Shown here piece after piece: positions 1 to 12,137 of a DNA stretch of 64,000 nt. The stretch spans positions 34,993,580 through 35,057,579 of the forward strand of contig OX155893.1 in the NCBI GenBank assembly GCA_944588485.1, in the 5' to 3' direction. Positions within the stretch are counted from its first letter, which is position 1. Every line of letters starts with the position of its first letter. Origin of the DNA: Phosphuga atrata (Eukaryota > Arthropoda > Insecta > Coleoptera > Silphidae). Below the pieces are notes generated by a model. That model saw only the letters and a list, made by a program, of their open reading frames with translations. It did not search any database and was not told the origin of the DNA. A program made the position numbers and the translations under genes.

Positions 1-280
1 TTTTAGTAAAACCAAACTAATTTGTAAACCCAATGAACTTGTGAACTTCAATCATGAACATTCCTAATTTAATATACTAATTATGAAAATAAATTTCTTA
101 TGTCTTGACATTAAGAAAACAACTTAAACTAGGACCTCGATACGTTCCTAAGCAATTACATTAAGACATTGATAGCTGCAATAAAATCCTCTGGTGATCA
201 ATATAATACCAAAAAAAAAAACAGAAGTAGAACTATAGTATATCCACTCAATACTAGGCTTAAGATTAAATTGAAAAAAA

Positions 281-605
281 TATATAGGTAAGACTAAATA
301 GGTCAGACCAGATAGACAAGATTAGATATACAAGAATAGACATATACGACTATAATAACAATATTTGATAGACAAGTCTAGACAGAGAGGATTAATTTGA
401 AATAATACGGACATATAGTAAAGTACAGACATATAGTAAAATAGAGACATATAGTACATTAAAGACAAATAGTAAAATTAAGACATATAGTAAAGTAAAG
501 ACAGATAGTAAAATAAAGACATATAGTAAAGGAGATATAGATGGTATAACAATATTAGACAAATAAGGCTAGAGAGACAAAATTCGACAAGCTAGATAGA
601 TTAAT
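281..605 (+). repeat. Degenerate AGAC-type repeat with a 20-bp tandem core
   Basis: The flanks carry scattered units such as 'gacaagattagatata', related to the AGACTAGACAGACA family seen elsewhere in the window. The core at 411-533 is a clearer tandem of about six units of 20-21 bp around 'agacatatagtaaa'. The orientation is the same as every other AGAC locus here. No coding content is seen. Confidence 0.7.
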
Positions 606-2126
606 AAATTATTCACACTGTTTATTAATATCCAATATGAATATCTGCGATTGTTTTACATGGTATTTATTGTAGATAGTTTTAGTATTTGGTTAATGAT
701 TCGAATTGTGCTGGTAACATCGTACGTAACAATAAAGTAATATCTTTGTCGGAGTACATTGGATATTATCCCAGAATTCTCCCGCGACATCGCGTCGGCG
801 TCGTCTCAATTAGGATCCCACGGCAAGGAGCAAAACTATCCAACTGGAACTTTTCGTATCAAGAGCTACAAACAGCCTGTTGATTCTCCGCAAAGCTGGA
901 TTTGGAAATGTCGACTCGTTTTTGTTGGAAATAAATTAATTGCGAATGTAATTAGTGTATAAATAACGAAATTTTCTATATTACCGAATAAATTTACACT
1001 ATAACGCGATAACTCTATAACATTGTTCCTATATCATAGAACTTAAAAATTATATCTTTACTTTTCTACTTCTTCTTCATTTCGAAAACCTAATTTTACG
1101 TGTGTTGGCCAAACTATTCGCCTGGATTCTGATCCTGTGACATTAACAAATTCTACAATAGTAGTATTAATTTTACTCTTCTTATATTTAGCAAACTAAC
1201 AAGAAATCCACTGATAAAACCAATGTTTTAATAACAAATTTGTTTTTAAGTTCTCGAGTACTGAAAAACATTGACTGTTACGTCTCTTTCACCTATAATC
1301 TGAAGATACAATGAAAACGTTTAGATTAACCAAAATATAATTGTGGACTGGTTTTTAAATGGTTTTATTTCCCTGTAGAATTGTTGTTTGCTGGAAACAC
1401 GTGTTTGCCAGTTTTATTGCTTATTAGAAGTTTTCTTTTGACGTCAAATAAATAAATGATAATAAATAAACTAGAACGTCACAAAAAGACTGTTACTAAC
1501 GCTGTGGGAAACGCAGCAGGAAAAGTAATAATTTATCAAGTTAATTGTGAATCTTGGAATTTGAAACCGTTTTAAGTAATCGATTAACTAATTAAGGCTC
1601 GTCTATCAAACGATAGATTCGCTATAATACGAGATGCAGCTTCTTATAAAATAATTTTCCAACAAAATTTATTTCAATTAGTCTGTCGGAGTGCAATGTT
1701 CAAAACGATGCGAAAAATTGATATCAGATAATTGGTGCTACAAATTTCTTTGGAAATTATTGGTCTGGAAGAAACAAACATTAATTTTAGATCTATGCTA
1801 ATTTGGATTTTTTATCGGGCACCTGATACACATGCTATGTTATCTCACATTTTATATAAAATGATATATTTAAACAGTAGGTAAGACACAAACTCAAAGT
1901 TTAAGAGGCGGCTTAAGATTTACACTGTCGCTATGGATTTGCTAATACATCTACCTGGAAATTTACGTGGAATCATGTAGAAGTTATTTGACAAATGAAT
2001 TATTATGCCGTCATTTGTCACATTGTTTCTTTGTTTTTAATTTGGAATATTATACAACTGACTTTTCAACTTAGGTCGGTAAGAATTAGTACAGATGCTA
2101 TTTGCCTAGACAGGCTTGCATTGCAC

Positions 2127-2226
2127 ACAAACCCGCTCAGGAAGTTGATGAAAATAAACTTCTATTAGAGTCTGTTAGAGTTATTATTATTCTTTTATAA
2201 GGGAAATGCTAGATTTATTGAACTTA
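2127..2226 (+). repeat. First copy of a ~100-bp direct repeat
   Basis: This stretch matches 3034-3134 at nearly every position ('agagtctgttagagttatta' is common to both). The copies are about 907 bp apart in the same orientation. The second copy abuts the start of the LINE fragment at 3135, so the repeat may be part of that LINE family or a flank duplicated with it. Confidence 0.7.
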
Positions 2227-2259
2227 TATACTAATATCGACAAGTTTTTTTATAAGCAT

Positions 2260-2372
2260 GGCAGATGCTATTTGTCTAGCCAGGCAGATACTATTTGTCT
2301 AGTTAGGTAGATGCTATTTTCCTAGTCAGGCAGATGCTATTTCTCTAGTCAGGCAAATGCTTATTTGCGTAG
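2260..2372 (+). repeat. ~28-bp tandem repeat (CAGATGCTATTTGTCTAG)
   Basis: Four adjacent units of 27-29 bp around 'cagatgctatttgtctag' followed by 'tcaggcag'. An isolated related unit lies near 2093-2115. It is non-coding and has diverged by single substitutions. Confidence 0.75.
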
Positions 2373-3033
2373 TGAAACAGTTGTTATAACATCTACATCT
2401 ACATAATAAGTAATAATATCAAGTTTTTTTATAAGCAAAAAACAATGTCTAAAAATAGCTGATTCGACTAATCTGTTGATTTGCAAAATACACAATTTGC
2501 GATAGCGCTTGATCTCCAAAGATTGTTATCTGCTGAAGCAAACAAGACAAATAATCTCTTTTTATTTTCTTATAATTATAGAAGCTTTAATAAATGTTAG
2601 GATAATATCAGTTATAATATTTTTATTATATTGTATATAATGTATATATCTATAAGTTGACAAAGATATTACTTTATTGTAACGTGGGTTATTACCAGCA
2701 CAATTCGAATCATTAACCAAATACTAAAACTATCTACAATACCATGTAAAACAATGTCAGATATATCTATCTATAAGTTGTAGAAAATTAACACAAATTT
2801 TAAAATACTCTTATGTTATGCGCGTAGTATATCAACGAGAAGATGTTTCACGAATCTTCAAAAACTTGCCCGAATATCACTACTATCACACTAAAGTATC
2901 ACCACTGCAGACAATGAAAAGATTATTTGGCAAGGTTTAATGAACTTGAACACTACTTGCTTAAAACCTTTACCAGTCCTGCAAGAATAATTGAGTAGTG
3001 CCAATAATATAAACTATTTTGTAGGGTCTGCTA

Positions 3034-3134
3034 ACAAACTCGCTCAAGAAGTTGATGAAAATAATCTTATATTAGAGTCTGTTAGAGTTATTATTATTCT
3101 TTTATAAGGGAAATGCAAGATTTATTGAACTTAA
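3034..3134 (+). repeat. Second copy of the ~100-bp direct repeat
   Basis: Near-identical to 2127-2226 and in the same orientation. It ends at 'ttattgaactta', immediately before reverse-transcriptase-like coding sequence. Confidence 0.7.
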
Positions 3135-4455
3135 AGCTGGTAACTGGAACTGATATTTACAACATAATCATCAATATAAAATCTAGTGCTATGGGCTCTG
3201 ATAGAACAAATATTAACTTGATAAAAATGTGTTTGACTCAGATACCACCAATTATTGTGGTAACAGTTGTTTGCTAGAGAGCATATTTCTGGACGCATGG
3301 AAACCTGCATATATCCACCCAATTGCTAAAAACGCACGCCCTAACTTAATTACCGATATTAGGCCCATTTATATCTTGCCAATCATTTCCAAAATCCTTG
3401 AAAATTGTGTGGACTTTCAAGTTAGGAAGTTTCTTGAAGGAAATTAAATCTTTCCGTTGACTGAATGTTGATAAGCTTGAACTCGCCGAACGATTTATAG
3501 TTGATGACCTGAAAAGTATATCTTGGTATTTGCTTGGTAATCATGGTGTTTGCCTCAAAAAGGAAAAACTGATAATTACCATGCGTGATCAGTGCCTGAA
3601 CATATCAAATGAATAAAAAAATCTCGGACTATTAATAAAATTGATGACAGATTAAAAGTTTCATCGCATGCATCGACACTTTTAAAGCGTGTTTATTTAA
3701 AATTGTAAGTGTTGCATTCCTGTATACATACATATCCTATCTTTAATTTAATAAAGTAGTGAAGGCCTATGTTTTGTCAATGCTTAGTTACCCTAAATTG
3801 TTGTATACTAGTTTCATTAATAAGACAGATTACGCCACATTTTAACGAGCGCAAAATAGGTGTATGAGATTTGTTCGTGGCCTAAGACCTCGCCTAAGAA
3901 AATATCCGATGTTCTATAATAATAAATAATTCAATGCAAATGTATTAATATGGAAAAATTTCGAAAATTTCGTCCTACATGTCTTTTGGAAAAAATCCTG
4001 TACTGAAAATTACCCAGGTATCTGTATAATAAAATAACCTACAGTATAGACGTTCATATAATGAGGGCTTCCTGACTCCACCTATACACCATACCTCAAA
4101 ATTTAAATCTTCGTACACTTACCAAATCACTTCCATCATTAATAATTTACCAATAGAGTTAAGGCAAGCGAGCGTTGAACAGCATAAAAATTATATTAAA
4201 ATGCAAAGAATATATTATTCAGAATAGAGTGAGCATTTAGGTGAAATTAATGTTAATATTCCTTTCTTTATTTTTCCTATGTTTGTCGGTATAAGGTTTA
4301 TATAAAGAAAACAAAAAGGGCTTATGGAAGATTGAGAAATTCTTGTTAATTTCTTCAGTAAGTCCTTTTGTTCTCCATTCACTTCCTTTTATATGGAATT
4401 TTATATTGTATATTTCTTTGCGTGGAGGACAATAAATGATTTAATAATAATAATA
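3135..4455 (+). pseudogene. Decayed non-LTR retrotransposon (LINE), 5'-truncated, with a (TAA)n tail
   Basis: Translation of 3250-3447 gives the entry region of a LINE reverse transcriptase: a 'DAWKPAYIHPIAK' motif, then 'RPIYILPIISKILE', the usual conserved block before the palm. Downstream 3470-4200 keeps scattered fragments of the C-terminal half (for example a 'LPIELRQ'-like stretch near 4150), broken by many stops and shifts. The copy ends in 'aataataataataat' after 'aataaatgatt', a simple-repeat tail typical of LINE insertions. Much of the palm domain (Asp motifs) is missing, so it is inactive. The clade is uncertain. Confidence 0.75.
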
Positions 4456-4604
4456 ATATTAATTTAATATCTCAATAAGAAAAATAACTATTGATAAAAT
4501 AAGGCAATTAAAACTATACTATTTTTATACAGAATAACTTTAATTATTTTTTATATAGTACTCGTATATTATTATTATTTATGTAGTACTCGTATAGTAC
4601 TCGT

Positions 4605-5450
4605 ATATAGAGGCATCAATATCGATGGCGAAAGGCTGACAGACCTCAGATTCTCAGATGATATCGTTCTTATCACAGATAACATCGGCGATGCAAAACG
4701 GATGTTTTGAAGGATGGCTTGAAGAAATAATACAGATCTCGACAATAGTCGGTCTCCTAATAAATGCAAGTAAAACCCAAATAATTGAAAATCTAGTGCT
4801 TGCACAAAACATCAGAGTAGGCGACTCCGAGATAATAGAGACGCATATGTACAAATACCTCGGGCACGAAACACAAATTGTGAAGAGCAATTAAACGCAC
4901 GAGATACAGCGTAGGATAGGTTTGGGTTGGGCTGCTTTTGGAAAACTGCGAGAAGTATTTAAAATTATATGCCCATATGTCTGAAGAGAAAAGTGTATGT
5001 GTAAGTGTTAGTGTATATAAAACAATGCGTGCTATCGGTAATGACTAATGACATATGGAGCAGGAATTCTGACATTAACAAAAAAAGTCAGCAGAAAATC
5101 TAATATTAGGTCAAAGAGCAATGGAGAGAGCCAAACTTGGAATAACTAAAAGAGATTGAATATCCATCAGGCAAAGAACTAAAGTTAAAGACATAGATGA
5201 AAACATAAGTAGAATGAAATGGATATGGACAAGTCATATGGCGAGAACATCAGATAGACCAAAAGAATATAGGAATGGCGAACACGAGAAGACAAATGAA
5301 ATAGAGGTTGACCACCGACACGCTGGAGCGATGATATAAAGAGAATCGCGGGGAATTGGATACTGACGGCCCAGAAACGAGAAGCATGGAAGACTGTGGG
5401 CCTATGTTCAGTAGTGGACAACGACGGCTACACAATGATGACTCGTATTT
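4605..5450 (+). pseudogene. RTE-like LINE fragment, 3' end of ORF2
   Basis: The start reads as the LINE palm motif C, 'LTDLRFSDDIVLIT' (canonical FADD is here FSDD), followed by 'INASKTQI' and a 'YKYLGHE' motif. The rest follows the usual C-terminal order of RTE-type elements: 'GLGWAAFGKLREVF' region, a degenerate cysteine-poor thumb and a terminal Trp-rich block near 5330-5420. Frames change at least three times. The element ends around 'acaatgatgact', consistent with the short ATG-rich tails of RTE elements. It is 5'-truncated and non-functional. Confidence 0.8.
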
Positions 5451-6639
5451 GATAGTTTTGGGCAATCTGGTCTAGTGATGCTTAATATTATACAGGGTTT
5501 CCCAAGAGTACCGGGACGAAGCTATAAGTTTTAAACGAGTGAAAATAAAAAAGAAAATTTGGGGAGTGAATTACTAAAGAGTCCCAAAAACTAAATTCTT
5601 AGATAGTTTAGAACTTCTATACAACGTGGAATTTTTTAGGGGATGACCACCCCAAAATTTTTAAATAGCAACCCCTGTCGAGTTCAACCTTATTTTAAAG
5701 GTAATGAAAAACAAAACACATCCCCATAAACCAAAACCCGATTTCTTAATACTTTCAAGAATTATAAGGGGTTGATCTGGAGATATATTTAAAAGTAATA
5801 ATACAGAAACACAGTTCACATGTTTTATAATGACAGTGAAACCTAGCTTGTTTTCTAAAATTTGTTTTTATTAATTCTAAAAAATGGCGCAAAAACTGAC
5901 CGAAAAAGAAAGAATCAATCTTTTAATGATAGTTGATTTTGTTGATAGAACAATTTTACGATGTAGTGCGGCACAACTTCATTGTTTGTTTTCACGAACG
6001 ACCGATTTTTAAATCAACACTCGTGAGAATTGTTCGATGATTTCAGGAAGAGGGAACTGTAAAAGATCTTACGAGCACTATCAGACCAAAATCTGCAACA
6101 ACTCCAGAAAAAACCGAAGAAGTATTGTTGTATTTGATTGAAGAAACTTCAAGTTTCTTATTAAAAGCGTATCAGGTACATAGAATTGGTTCTATCCACT
6201 AAATGAAAGAAACAACTATCTTCCTTATAAGTTTCACCTAGTTCAGGAATTGAACGAAGGTGATTTCAATGAAAGATTGGAATTCTTTGAAATGGTACGT
6301 GAAAGTAGGATGTTGACAGAAATTTTCTTTTGAATATTGTTTTGTATGATGAAACTACTTTCCACTTGAATGGTAAGTTTAATAGGCAAAATTGTCGTTA
6401 TTGTGCTGAAGAAAATCAACGTTTAATAAGAGAAGATCATACTGATAGATCGCAGAAAATTAATATATGGGTTGGTATTATGGAAATGAATGAAATTCAC
6501 TTCCATATTTATTAGTGGAAATTTGGACGAAAACAGATATCTGCAACTGAAAATCATGTCCAAGTCCGTATGCCCTAATGGTATTGACAATAAGTGGTTC
6601 CAACAAGATGGTGCTTCTCCACATTTAAGTCGTGACTTT

Positions 6640-8066
6640 TTAACCCTCTCATGCATGAATATTTGATATGGCGAATAAAAAAATATTTAAAGTATTTTTA
6701 GGATATTGAGGATATAAGAAAACACTGTACATTTTTCGGAATTCTTTTTAATACATTTCATCAGATTTTCGATCATGTCCACTGTAGTGGACTACATGCA
6801 TTTATGGCTACAACTTATTTTTCTGAATGGAAGCTGGCAAAGCAGTCCGGGCGCAATGGTTCATTGCACTTAGTACAAATGTATTTCGTCTTTCTCGAAC
6901 AGTTCTTGTCATGGCATCCATTAGCATTCTTTACATTTGTTAATTTCTGCCATTGATTACCTTCATGGTATCGCACGTCAGGTGGAGCCTTCGCGACTGG
7001 ATGTTTCTTAAAAGAAGGGGGAGTTGAGCACGGCATTCTTATTGTGCTCTGGTCATTTGTGCCGGCATTAATCAAAGCCCTGGCAATTGACGCTTTAAAA
7101 TCTAGAAGGGGTACTTCCTTTCCGGCTTCCCGGTGTAAAACGCAGGAGTTCACAACGGCCAGATCAATAAAATGAAAGAACGCACGTACCATCACTTATT
7201 GCGGCGCCGGATAGGATAGAGCACTAGGCACTGATCCATCAGGTCTATAAGTCCCATACGAGTGTTGTAATATGTTTTGGTACGGGCGGGTGATATTTAT
7301 TGTGTTTTTGTCCTTCTTGCTTCACCGTTCAGCCATGTATTGGGGATGACGTCCGGCACATGCTGATGCAATGTAGACGCAAGAATTATCCACCCACCGT
7401 GTAACTGTGATATTTTTCTCGTTCGTGACCGAGCTGAACGAACCCTGGTCTTCCTTCTTCAACTCCTTCTCTGTTGGCAGTTGTAATTGTGAACCTTCGA
7501 ACCTATTGGCTCGACAGGTTCCAGTGCAATACATTTTTGTAGTTCCTCAAGCATGGGAATACTGCTGAAAATATTGTCGAAAAACACTTTATGGCCTTTG
7601 TGTTGAATATCATCACAGAGACGAAGAAACTTGGAACACTTGGCGTTGTATTTGTTACCTAACATGCTTGCTGTCCACTACCGTTGACAGCTATATATTG
7701 TATGATATCAAGGTAGTTATAGAGGCTGAATGATAAAATTACATTTTAGGTAACGTAGCATTCTTAATAAATTGAAATATATTTACTTACCACTGTTGAG
7801 GATTTTCCATAAAATTATCTTGTGGAAAATGTACAGGCATGTGCACTAGGTATTTTCAAGTCCCCCATCTTAGCTACCCTGTACAAGCTATAAGCTCATT
7901 ACAGCTATGGTAAGCCTCTTTTGGTCACTAGGTAGCACGACTATGCAGAGGAAATCCACTGGAGTGAACCCCATGCATCAGAGGTTACAAAACATGTTGC
8001 ATTGAGATCTGAAACTAACCAATAGTAGCTGTCCACTATAGTGGACATGATGCATGATAGAGTTAA
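6640..8066 (-). mobile_element. piggyBac-family transposon with TTAA target duplication
   Basis: TTAA at 6640-6643 is followed by CCCTCTCATGCATGA. The other end reads 'gatgcatgatagag' then TTAA at 8063-8066, so the inverted ends match at about 15 of 18 positions. A palindrome 'gtccactgtagtggac' (6778-6793) and its counterpart 'gtccactatagtggac' (8032-8047) lie just inside the ends. The body carries antisense piggyBac transposase fragments. At about 1.4 kb it is shorter than an autonomous piggyBac (roughly 2.3 kb or more), so the 5' half of the gene is deleted. Confidence 0.9.
6815..7665 (-). pseudogene. piggyBac transposase remnant (C-terminal half)
   Basis: From 7665 downwards the - strand gives 'KVFFDNIFSSIPMLEEL', the piggyBac block that carries an essential Asp (FDN), followed in another frame by 'GTCRANR' and 'KNITVTRWVDNSCVYIAS', matching the usual GT-x-R and 'W.D.k.V..lst' order. 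A final block (7195-6815) gives 'RAFFHFIDLAVVNSCVL' and a cysteine cluster 'CxxC' (YICTKCNEPL), the C-terminal zinc-binding tail of this family. A frameshift and an internal gap (7200-7320) separate the blocks and the N-terminal third is absent. Inactive. Confidence 0.85.
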
Positions 8067-9066
8067 GCCGCACGTTTCCCAGCCGCTGGATTGACAAAAG
8101 AGGTGAAATTGAGTGGCCACCACGATTTTCTAAACTAACACCAATCGATTTTTCTTTTCCGGGTTTCCGAAAAGACCCCTAGGGAGATTGATAGAGATTT
8201 TTTTTGTCGCCAATTGTATAAAAATTTAAGGTTTTTCGAATTGAGGAAGTAAAATAGTGAAAGTCAAAATAAACAATGTAAAATAGGTTTATTGTTTATT
8301 CAGGGGTCGCGACAAAATTGTATACAAAATGCGGGGTAGCAAGTGAAAATAATTTACGCATCACTCACTGGTATAGTGTATGCAACAAAATCAAAACCAA
8401 TAAATGATTGGAAAAACCGCATACTTGAAGAGACCTCCTATATCACTATGGATATGCTCCTCATTGTTTAAAATTCCATTTACTAGGGTTTGGGTCATTG
8501 CGAGACCGAAGAAGGTCGTCAATTTGAACGTTTGTTATAAAAATTGCAATAAACGTGCAAAAAAATAAAATTTAAATAACATTTTTTTTCATATTTGTTA
8601 GTAAATCCCTCATGATTCTTGAAAGAATTCAGATATCGGGTTTTGGTGTGTAGGGATGTATCTTTTTTTTCGTTAAATAAGGTGAACCTCGACATGGGTT
8701 GCTTTTTAATGTTGGGGTCAAAGCCATCCTTTAAAAAAACTCCACATTACATGGAACTTCTAAACTATCTAACAATGTAGTTTTTATGACCCCTTAGTAA
8801 TCTTCAATATTTTTTCTTCGGTCGTTAAAAACTTATAGCTCCTTCCTGGGACTTTCGGGAAGCCCTGTGTTATAAACATTATTAAATTAATTGTATTTAG
8901 TGCCCCTACATCTATATATTAGGATACAAACTTTAGCAACTTGAAAACATTCGAAATGTTAGCAATGTTATATATAAATCACCTTAAAATGTACTTAGAA
9001 TTTTCAAAACCTGAATAGGACGAAATGAACACTATAAAAATGCACAAATTAAAAAAGTAATGTGAT

Positions 9067-9435
9067 TTTGTAAGTTGAAAGTTCGAAAACAACCCGAATC
9101 TAGTCGGATTAGATTCATCACGATCACCTCATTATGATCATCATATTACTAATGTGGACGATGTATGTATGTATAATTTGTGCGATATTGTCCTGTTAGT
9201 TTCATTCAATTATGCATATATTGTCTGTGAAAATTAAAATCTGATTGATATTTGTCGCTAACATCTTGCAAGTTAAAAGTTCGAAAACAACCAAAATCCA
9301 GTCGGGCTAGATTCATCACGATCATGTAATTAACATTATCATATTACTAATATGGAAGTGCGATATTGCCCTGTTAAATTAATTCAATAGTGCATTTACT
9401 ATGAACATTAAAATTTGATTAATATTTGTAGCTAA
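9067..9435 (+). repeat. Two-copy tandem repeat, ~197-bp period
   Basis: 'aagttgaaagttcgaaaaca' at about 9072 recurs as 'aagttaaaagttcgaaaaca' at about 9269. The following 'gattcatcacgatcat' and 'gtgcgatattg' blocks recur in the same order. Copies differ by indels and substitutions. No coding content is seen. Confidence 0.8.
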
Positions 9436-10099
9436 TTATTGATTTTAAAATTACTGTATTTTATATTTTTTCCGCAATACATATTTCTTATATTCTTATA
9501 GAAGATTTCTTATATTTCAAAATTTGAGATTTCTCTAAGTCTCAGCATTTGTACCTAGTTTTTTTGTAATGATTATAGTTATTATTAGAGATAAAAAGAT
9601 AATTAGACTGCATGCAAAGAGAAAAGAAACTCCAAGAATTTTCTATGGGGTCTGCGTGCGACGAGAATTTCAATATTGTCTGCACATTTCCCGTGCCCCG
9701 TAAATATAAATATATATTCATTCGCATGACGTCCTGCACGCGATAGTTTAAACATTACCGTAATTAATGGAATTGCATATCCTTTATGCAGTTATTACGT
9801 ACGGAAGCGCATCGATAAATAAATAAATGGACGACCGAACGGGAAAACGACAATCGATCATAAACATACACTATGATACGCTTTCGATTTTTAAGTTGAT
9901 TGCTTAATTTTATGTTTAACAAGATTTACTACGCTTTAGAATTTATGTTTTCTAAGTACTTTGGACTAAAAAATAAACTCGTTTGATAAAATTATTTCAA
10001 AGGCTTGTCAAGTTTATCAATTAAATTTCTCCAAAAGTAACAAAGTTTTTGTTTTAATTTTCTTGTAGGTTATATTTTTATTAAATAAACTTCTAGAAG

Positions 10100-10847
10100 T
10101 GTAAATTTAATATAAGTTTTTTTTGTTATTCTAAACTGTTGTAACGCAAGGGTTCTCAACTGCAACGGTTTCTCACTTATTCTTCGTAATGAGTTGAGGG
10201 CGTTTTACTGTTATGATTTTTGTAATTTTGGTAAAATGGAACGTTATGTTCAAAACAAGATAATAAAAAACATATTCGGCCTGTCTATATGGTCCCAATG
10301 GAACCCCAAACCCCTGCCCGAAATATAAAATTCATTAGTTATTTAACTTTTATTTTCAGTCAATTTATTTTAAATATAATTTATTCTAAACATTAGTAAA
10401 GTGACCAGCGATGCATGAAAAGTTTTTCATAAGATCATAATCGTATAAATGGGCTTCATTCTCATATTAATAAGAATAAGGATAATATTTGTTTGAATAA
10501 AATATATGAAACAAATTAAAAAATCACGTTTCTATTAAATTGTACTGAATATGGGAAAATAATTTATTACATTAGTGGATAGAGTGCATAGACATACAAA
10601 AATATATTTCCGTCATTTTCATGGATGCTCCAAACTTTTATTGATAGTCAGAAATGTCAACACGGAAAAATATTATTTTCTTCATTTTAACGTGGTTTTT
10701 TTTTAAGATTTTTGAAGTATTTATATTCTACTTCTTAGTCTTCACTTTTACCTTGATATCGATTTAATTACATTGTGCGATTGCTGACGGGGTTATATAA
10801 ATTAATTAGTATTAAGATATTGCATTGTCATCTAGTTCTGAGCTATG
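10100..10847. other. AT-rich DNA without recognised content
   Basis: Non-coding, mostly poly(A/T)-rich sequence. Apart from scattered homopolymer runs I see no open frame, repeat or element boundary. Confidence 0.5.
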
Positions 10848-11716
10848 TTTATAGTCAATGCCGTAACTACACCATCTGAGGCCCGTGGCAAATTCAATGG
10901 ATGTAAAAGTTGCAGTAAAGAAAGACATTGGAGTAAAGAAAAACAAGACGATTGTAAAAGTCATCATGTTATAATACCGATAAAATATGTTCACTTTGAA
11001 CAAACTTTCCGGATCTTGGAGACGCTCTTCTTTGAAAAGTTCGTCAAAATGGCGTTACACCTTCCTATGACGAATTTTAGAAAATTCAGGGTTGCTGGAC
11101 TACTGTTTTGCAACACTATTTGCTTTCTTTTTTAAATTTTCAAATTCTTGTGGATACCTTTCCAACTCTTACAGACATATTTTCAAACGTTTTAAGGCAT
11201 TTGGAAGATCAGTAGCTTTAGACTGAAGTGCTTTAGTGGCTGCATCAATGGTTTGTAGAATTTTGCAATAGAAAACCAATAATATAATGAAATATAAGTT
11301 CTCAATCTTCTTCTTAAATGAAATAGTTAAATTCCTTTCATTTAAATTGAAATTTAACAACAAATTCAACTTCTAAATCAAAAATTGCATCATAAAGTCC
11401 TGCCTACCTAGTAGGGTTCAATGTTTTTAATGTTATTCAGGTCGAAAACTTCCTTTTTTCATCTGATATAAAACTTGAAAAGATATTCCATTTTTTGATA
11501 CCGTGTCCAAAACAAAAATTTAATTTTTGGCCTCCTGAATTGTAAAGTTGGCTTTGACATCGTGTATGCGTCCAGCGAAACTAGATTTTTACACACAATG
11601 TGGCAAAGTACGGCTACAATGCGGTAAAGTGACCAGTAAATTTTAACCTTTCAGGGACACTTACAAAATAAATTAAGTATATGACAATAAAATCTAATGT
11701 AGAAAACGCTACTTTA

Positions 11717-11914
11717 GGCCTAGGCCGCACTACGGTTAAACCGCCGCGGTTTTCAACCGCCTGATTTTATGACTCAAGTAGATTAATACAAGCGGCCTCA
11801 CTTGCGGTTTTTTCCCGGGACTGATTTTTCCCATAGCGTGCTGTGTGTTTCTCAATCGGTTTCGCGGTTATAGCTGTTACCGCTCACGCGAAAAACCGTA
11901 GTGCGGCCTCGGCC
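11717..11914. mobile_element. PIF/Harbinger-like MITE, TTA target duplication
   Basis: 198 bp with inverted ends: GGCCTAGGCCGCACTACGG at the left, and GGCCGAGGCCGCACTACGG in reverse at the right. Both sides are flanked by TTA (11714-11716 and 11915-11917), the three-base duplication usual for PIF/Harbinger. The interior is rich in 'ccgcggtt' palindromic motifs. There is no coding capacity. It lies in the non-coding half of the hAT element. Confidence 0.8.
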
Positions 11915-12137
11915 TTACACCATATTTGTCACGATAATGTAGAAAATAAGAGTATTTTTTTAAATTTTACTGTGCGTCTGACATTTGGAAAAATGACATA
12001 TTATGTACCTAATAAATTTGAATTAGTAAAAATGTCAAAGTTTGTGAGTACCAACATAAATAATTTCAAATATTGTAATCTAAATCTATTTATTTCTTAA
12101 ATAATAATTGTCGGCCAAAAAATCTTATACAAATTTC

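Larger units (their letters stand above)
641..2762. mobile_element. Possible DNA element bounded by ~65-bp inverted repeats
   Basis: The segment at about 650-716 reappears in reverse complement at about 2692-2756, sharing the core 'tagttttagtatttggttaa'. The left arm has a 4-nt insertion (ttat). The roughly 1.97 kb between them is AT-rich with no recognisable transposase. This could be a non-autonomous element with long terminal inverted repeats or two opposed copies of one short repeat. No clear target duplication was found. Confidence 0.4.
5884..8165 (+). pseudogene. Mariner-type transposase pseudogene (DDE/DDD), interrupted
   Basis: Begins 'MAQKLTEKERINLLMI', followed by a helix-turn-helix region with stops and frameshifts. 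The catalytic region keeps 'NIVLYDETTFHLNGKFN' (first Asp in YDET) at 6330-6400, then 'INIWVGIM' and 'WFQQDGASPHLSRDFL' (second Asp in QQDG) near 6595-6640. The reading frame then enters the piggyBac insertion. Just after the insertion the same frame resumes with 'RWIDKRGEIEWPPRF' and 'LTPIDF', which holds the third catalytic Asp. The piggyBac thus sits inside this gene and its removal would rejoin the frame. Stops elsewhere (for example after 'EIHFHIY') show the gene was already dead or has decayed since. Confidence 0.85.
5493..8868 (+). mobile_element. Tc/mariner-superfamily transposon, split by a piggyBac element
   Basis: The left end starts CAGGGTTTCCC after TA. The right end, read in reverse, starts CAGGGCTTCCCGAAAG. 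About 45 bp of terminal inverted repeat can be aligned, both ending in 'agctataagttttaa'. The transposase remnant runs + from 5884, and a piggyBac copy occupies 6640-8066. Without it the element would be about 1.95 kb. Two similar motifs, 'cttgaaagaattcag' near 8617 and 'actttcaagaattat' near 5750, lie symmetrically inside the ends, so subterminal repeats also exist. Confidence 0.85.

Noticed and set aside
10845..11135. A 96-codon + frame starting at the hAT end
   Set aside because: It begins across the element boundary, shows no domain, and runs against the direction of the transposase remnant.
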